The position numbers and the translations under genes were made by a program. From the NCBI GenBank assembly GCA_005881355.1, contig VBDM01000156.1, positions 1 through 7,143 on the forward strand: a DNA stretch of 7,143 nt, given 5' to 3'. Position 1 is the first letter of the stretch. Each line of letters starts with the position of its first letter. Shown piece by piece: positions 6,249 through 7,143 of the stretch. The notes beneath the pieces were generated by a model. It was not told where the DNA came from. It was given only the letters and a program-made list of their open reading frames with translations, and did not search any database. Origin of the DNA: Betaproteobacteria bacterium (lineage in GTDB: Bacteria > Pseudomonadota > Gammaproteobacteria > Burkholderiales > SG8-39).

Positions 6249-6893
6249 CTAATATTCGACTGGGATGGGATCGAGGCTTCGCCACAGATACCACGTTGCC
6301 ACCGATCGCCACGGGCGCCACAAATCCGCGACTGCGAACATCGCCTCGCGCGGCAATCGCTCGCCGCCGTTGAATTGCAGCGCGATCGCGCGCTGCAGCC
6401 CGATATCGTCGACCGGCAGCACGTCGGGCCGCAGCTCGTGGAACATGAGGAACATTTCCGCGGACCAGCGCCCGATGCCTTTGACGTCGACGAGCGCCTC
6501 GATAAGCGCTTCGTCGTCGAGCGCCTTCCAACGCAGGGGATCGAGCCGGCCCGAGGCGAAATGAGCTGCGAGGTCGGCCAGATATTCGGCCTTTCGTTGC
6601 GACAGCCCGCACGCGCGCAGCGCACGGACCTCGGCGGCGACGACACGGTCCGGCAGCAGTCGCGGAAAACCGCGCGGGGGTGAGGCATCGACCGATGCGA
6701 CGAAGCGCCGCCAGATGCTGTCCGCCGCCTTGACCGAGATCTGCTGGCCGACGATGGCGCATGCCAGCGTGGTGAAGGCGTCGCTTCGCCGCTTCAGATG
6801 GACGCCCGGATGCGCCAGGATCAGCCGGCGCAGCACAGGGTCGCGCCGCGACAGCTCGCGCGCGGCATCGTCCCAGTAGCGGGGCTTGCTCAT
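6249..6893 (-). CDS. DNA-3-methyladenine glycosylase, AlkA-type (HhH-GPD superfamily)
   Basis: Removes alkylated bases such as 3-methyladenine from DNA, starting base excision repair. It has 214 residues, the short form without the extra N-terminal domain of E. coli AlkA (282). The conserved entry helix reads AIVGQQISVKAADSIW (46-61). The helix-hairpin-helix is at about 135-146 (VKGIGRWSAEMF). The catalytic pair is VDDIG (161-165), with Asp163 matching the second Asp of AlkA's PDDY. There are no clustered cysteines at the C-terminus, so it lacks the iron-sulphur cluster of EndoIII/MutY types. The start is ATG 6893. A longer frame reaches 7079, but that extension overlaps the divergent gene's start and resembles no part of the family. 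It is the first gene of the operon, followed after ten bases by srkA. A possible promoter (TATGAT) lies about 64 bases upstream. Specificity (3-methyladenine alone, or wider) cannot be read from sequence. Confidence 0.93.
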   Translation of the reverse strand: MSKPRYWDDAARELSRRDPVLRRLILAHPGVHLKRRSDAFTTLACAIVGQQISVKAADSIWRRFVASVDASPPRGFPRLLPDRVVAAEVRALRACGLSQRKAEYLADLAAHFASGRLDPLRWKALDDEALIEALVDVKGIGRWSAEMFLMFHELRPDVLPVDDIGLQRAIALQFNGGERLPREAMFAVADLWRPWRSVATWYLWRSLDPIPVEY

Positions 6894-6956
6894 CGTCCGA
6901 TCGACGGACCGGCGACGATGTATCGCTGGCCGGCAAAGAGGAAGAACCGTGTCGTC

Positions 6957-6962
6957 ATCATA
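6957..6962 (-). promoter_or_regulatory. Possible -10 box for the glycosylase-srkA-hydrolase operon
   Basis: On the minus strand this reads TATGAT, five of six matches to TATAAT, 63 bases before the glycosylase ATG. No good -35 hexamer lies 16-18 bases further upstream (the best is TTTCCT), so a typical sigma-70 site is only weakly supported. Confidence 0.25.
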
Positions 6963-7020
6963 GGGTCGAAGAAGGGCAGGAAATGGTACATTACGCGCCT
7001 TCAAATTCCAGGCAATGGCG

Positions 7021-7143
7021 ATGCAGCACGGTCGGACCATCTCGACGTTAGGGTTTGCCGCGTTGTACTGCATTGTCATCGTTACGGGGAGCCCGGCTCA
7101 TGCCGCGGCGGACCCGAACAAGGTCCTGCATGTCGCGATCGAG
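7021..7143 (+). CDS. N-terminus of an exported solute-binding protein, probably family 5 (runs off right edge)
   Basis: Only about 40 codons are in the window. They encode a clear signal peptide: short basic n-region (MQHGRT), hydrophobic core (ISTLGFAALYCIVIV), then a c-region with a probable AHA-A cleavage site. The predicted mature start, ADPNKVLHVAIE, is like that of periplasmic peptide-type (family 5) ABC transporter binding proteins. ATG 7021 is preferred because AGG at 7010-7012 lies eight bases before it; ATG 7015 is also in frame and adds two residues. No lipobox Cys is at the cleavage site, so the product should be free in the periplasm. It is divergent from the glycosylase operon across a shared intergenic region. 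The family call rests on a short stretch. Confidence 0.7.
   Translation, partial: MQHGRTISTLGFAALYCIVIVTGSPAHAAADPNKVLHVAIE

Noticed and set aside
6239..6688. N-terminal extension of srkA
   Set aside because: It overlaps the glycosylase coding sequence, and SrkA homologues start close to the chosen GTG.
6983..7051. A 22-codon leader-like ORF before the exported protein, with AAGGG seven bases upstream
   Set aside because: It overlaps the signal peptide coding region, its product has no feature of an attenuation leader, and chance is likely.
6894..7079. N-terminal extension of the glycosylase
   Set aside because: It crosses the start of the divergent exported protein and does not resemble the family; ATG 6893 gives the usual short form.

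Overview
The window is GC-rich (by eye roughly two thirds G+C) with codons ending mostly in G or C. The proteins (a PAS/GAF/GGDEF/EAL sensor, an SrkA-type kinase, a short AlkA-type glycosylase and a family 5 solute-binding protein) fit a free-living proteobacterium. A betaproteobacterium is the best guess, but no marker gene fixes this. I see no rRNA, tRNA, CRISPR array, insertion sequence or phage gene.

Layout. (1) Positions 1-2845 (+) hold the 3' part of a large cyclic-di-GMP sensor-enzyme that enters from beyond the left edge. It has the end of a PAS domain, then GAF, PAS, GAF, GGDEF and EAL, and a basic tail. (2) Converging on it, an MFS transporter lies on the minus strand (4100 down to 2994). 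Its frame stops just before the last membrane helix, but that helix is intact in the +1 frame down to 2891, so the gene carries a frameshift or uses a recoding site. (3) A 270-base gap (4101-4370) has no clear gene. It holds a GC palindrome and one candidate 37-codon ORF with a good ribosome binding site. (4) A compact minus-strand operon runs from 6893 to 4371: AlkA-family DNA glycosylase, then srkA stress kinase, then an alpha/beta hydrolase. The first two are 10 bases apart and the last two overlap in ATGA. (5) Across a 121-127-base divergent intergenic region, a secreted solute-binding protein gene starts on the plus strand and runs off the right edge.

How they fit together. The operon joins repair of alkylated DNA with a kinase known in enterobacteria to protect stressed cells, which suggests a damage or envelope-stress unit. 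The hydrolase in it has cysteine where serine is usual in the nucleophile elbow. The c-di-GMP enzyme and the MFS transporter look like separate units. I found no convincing undescribed multi-gene system. The observations most worth checking are the transporter frameshift at a CTT-TAA site, the Cys-type hydrolase, and the coupling of glycosylase, kinase and hydrolase.
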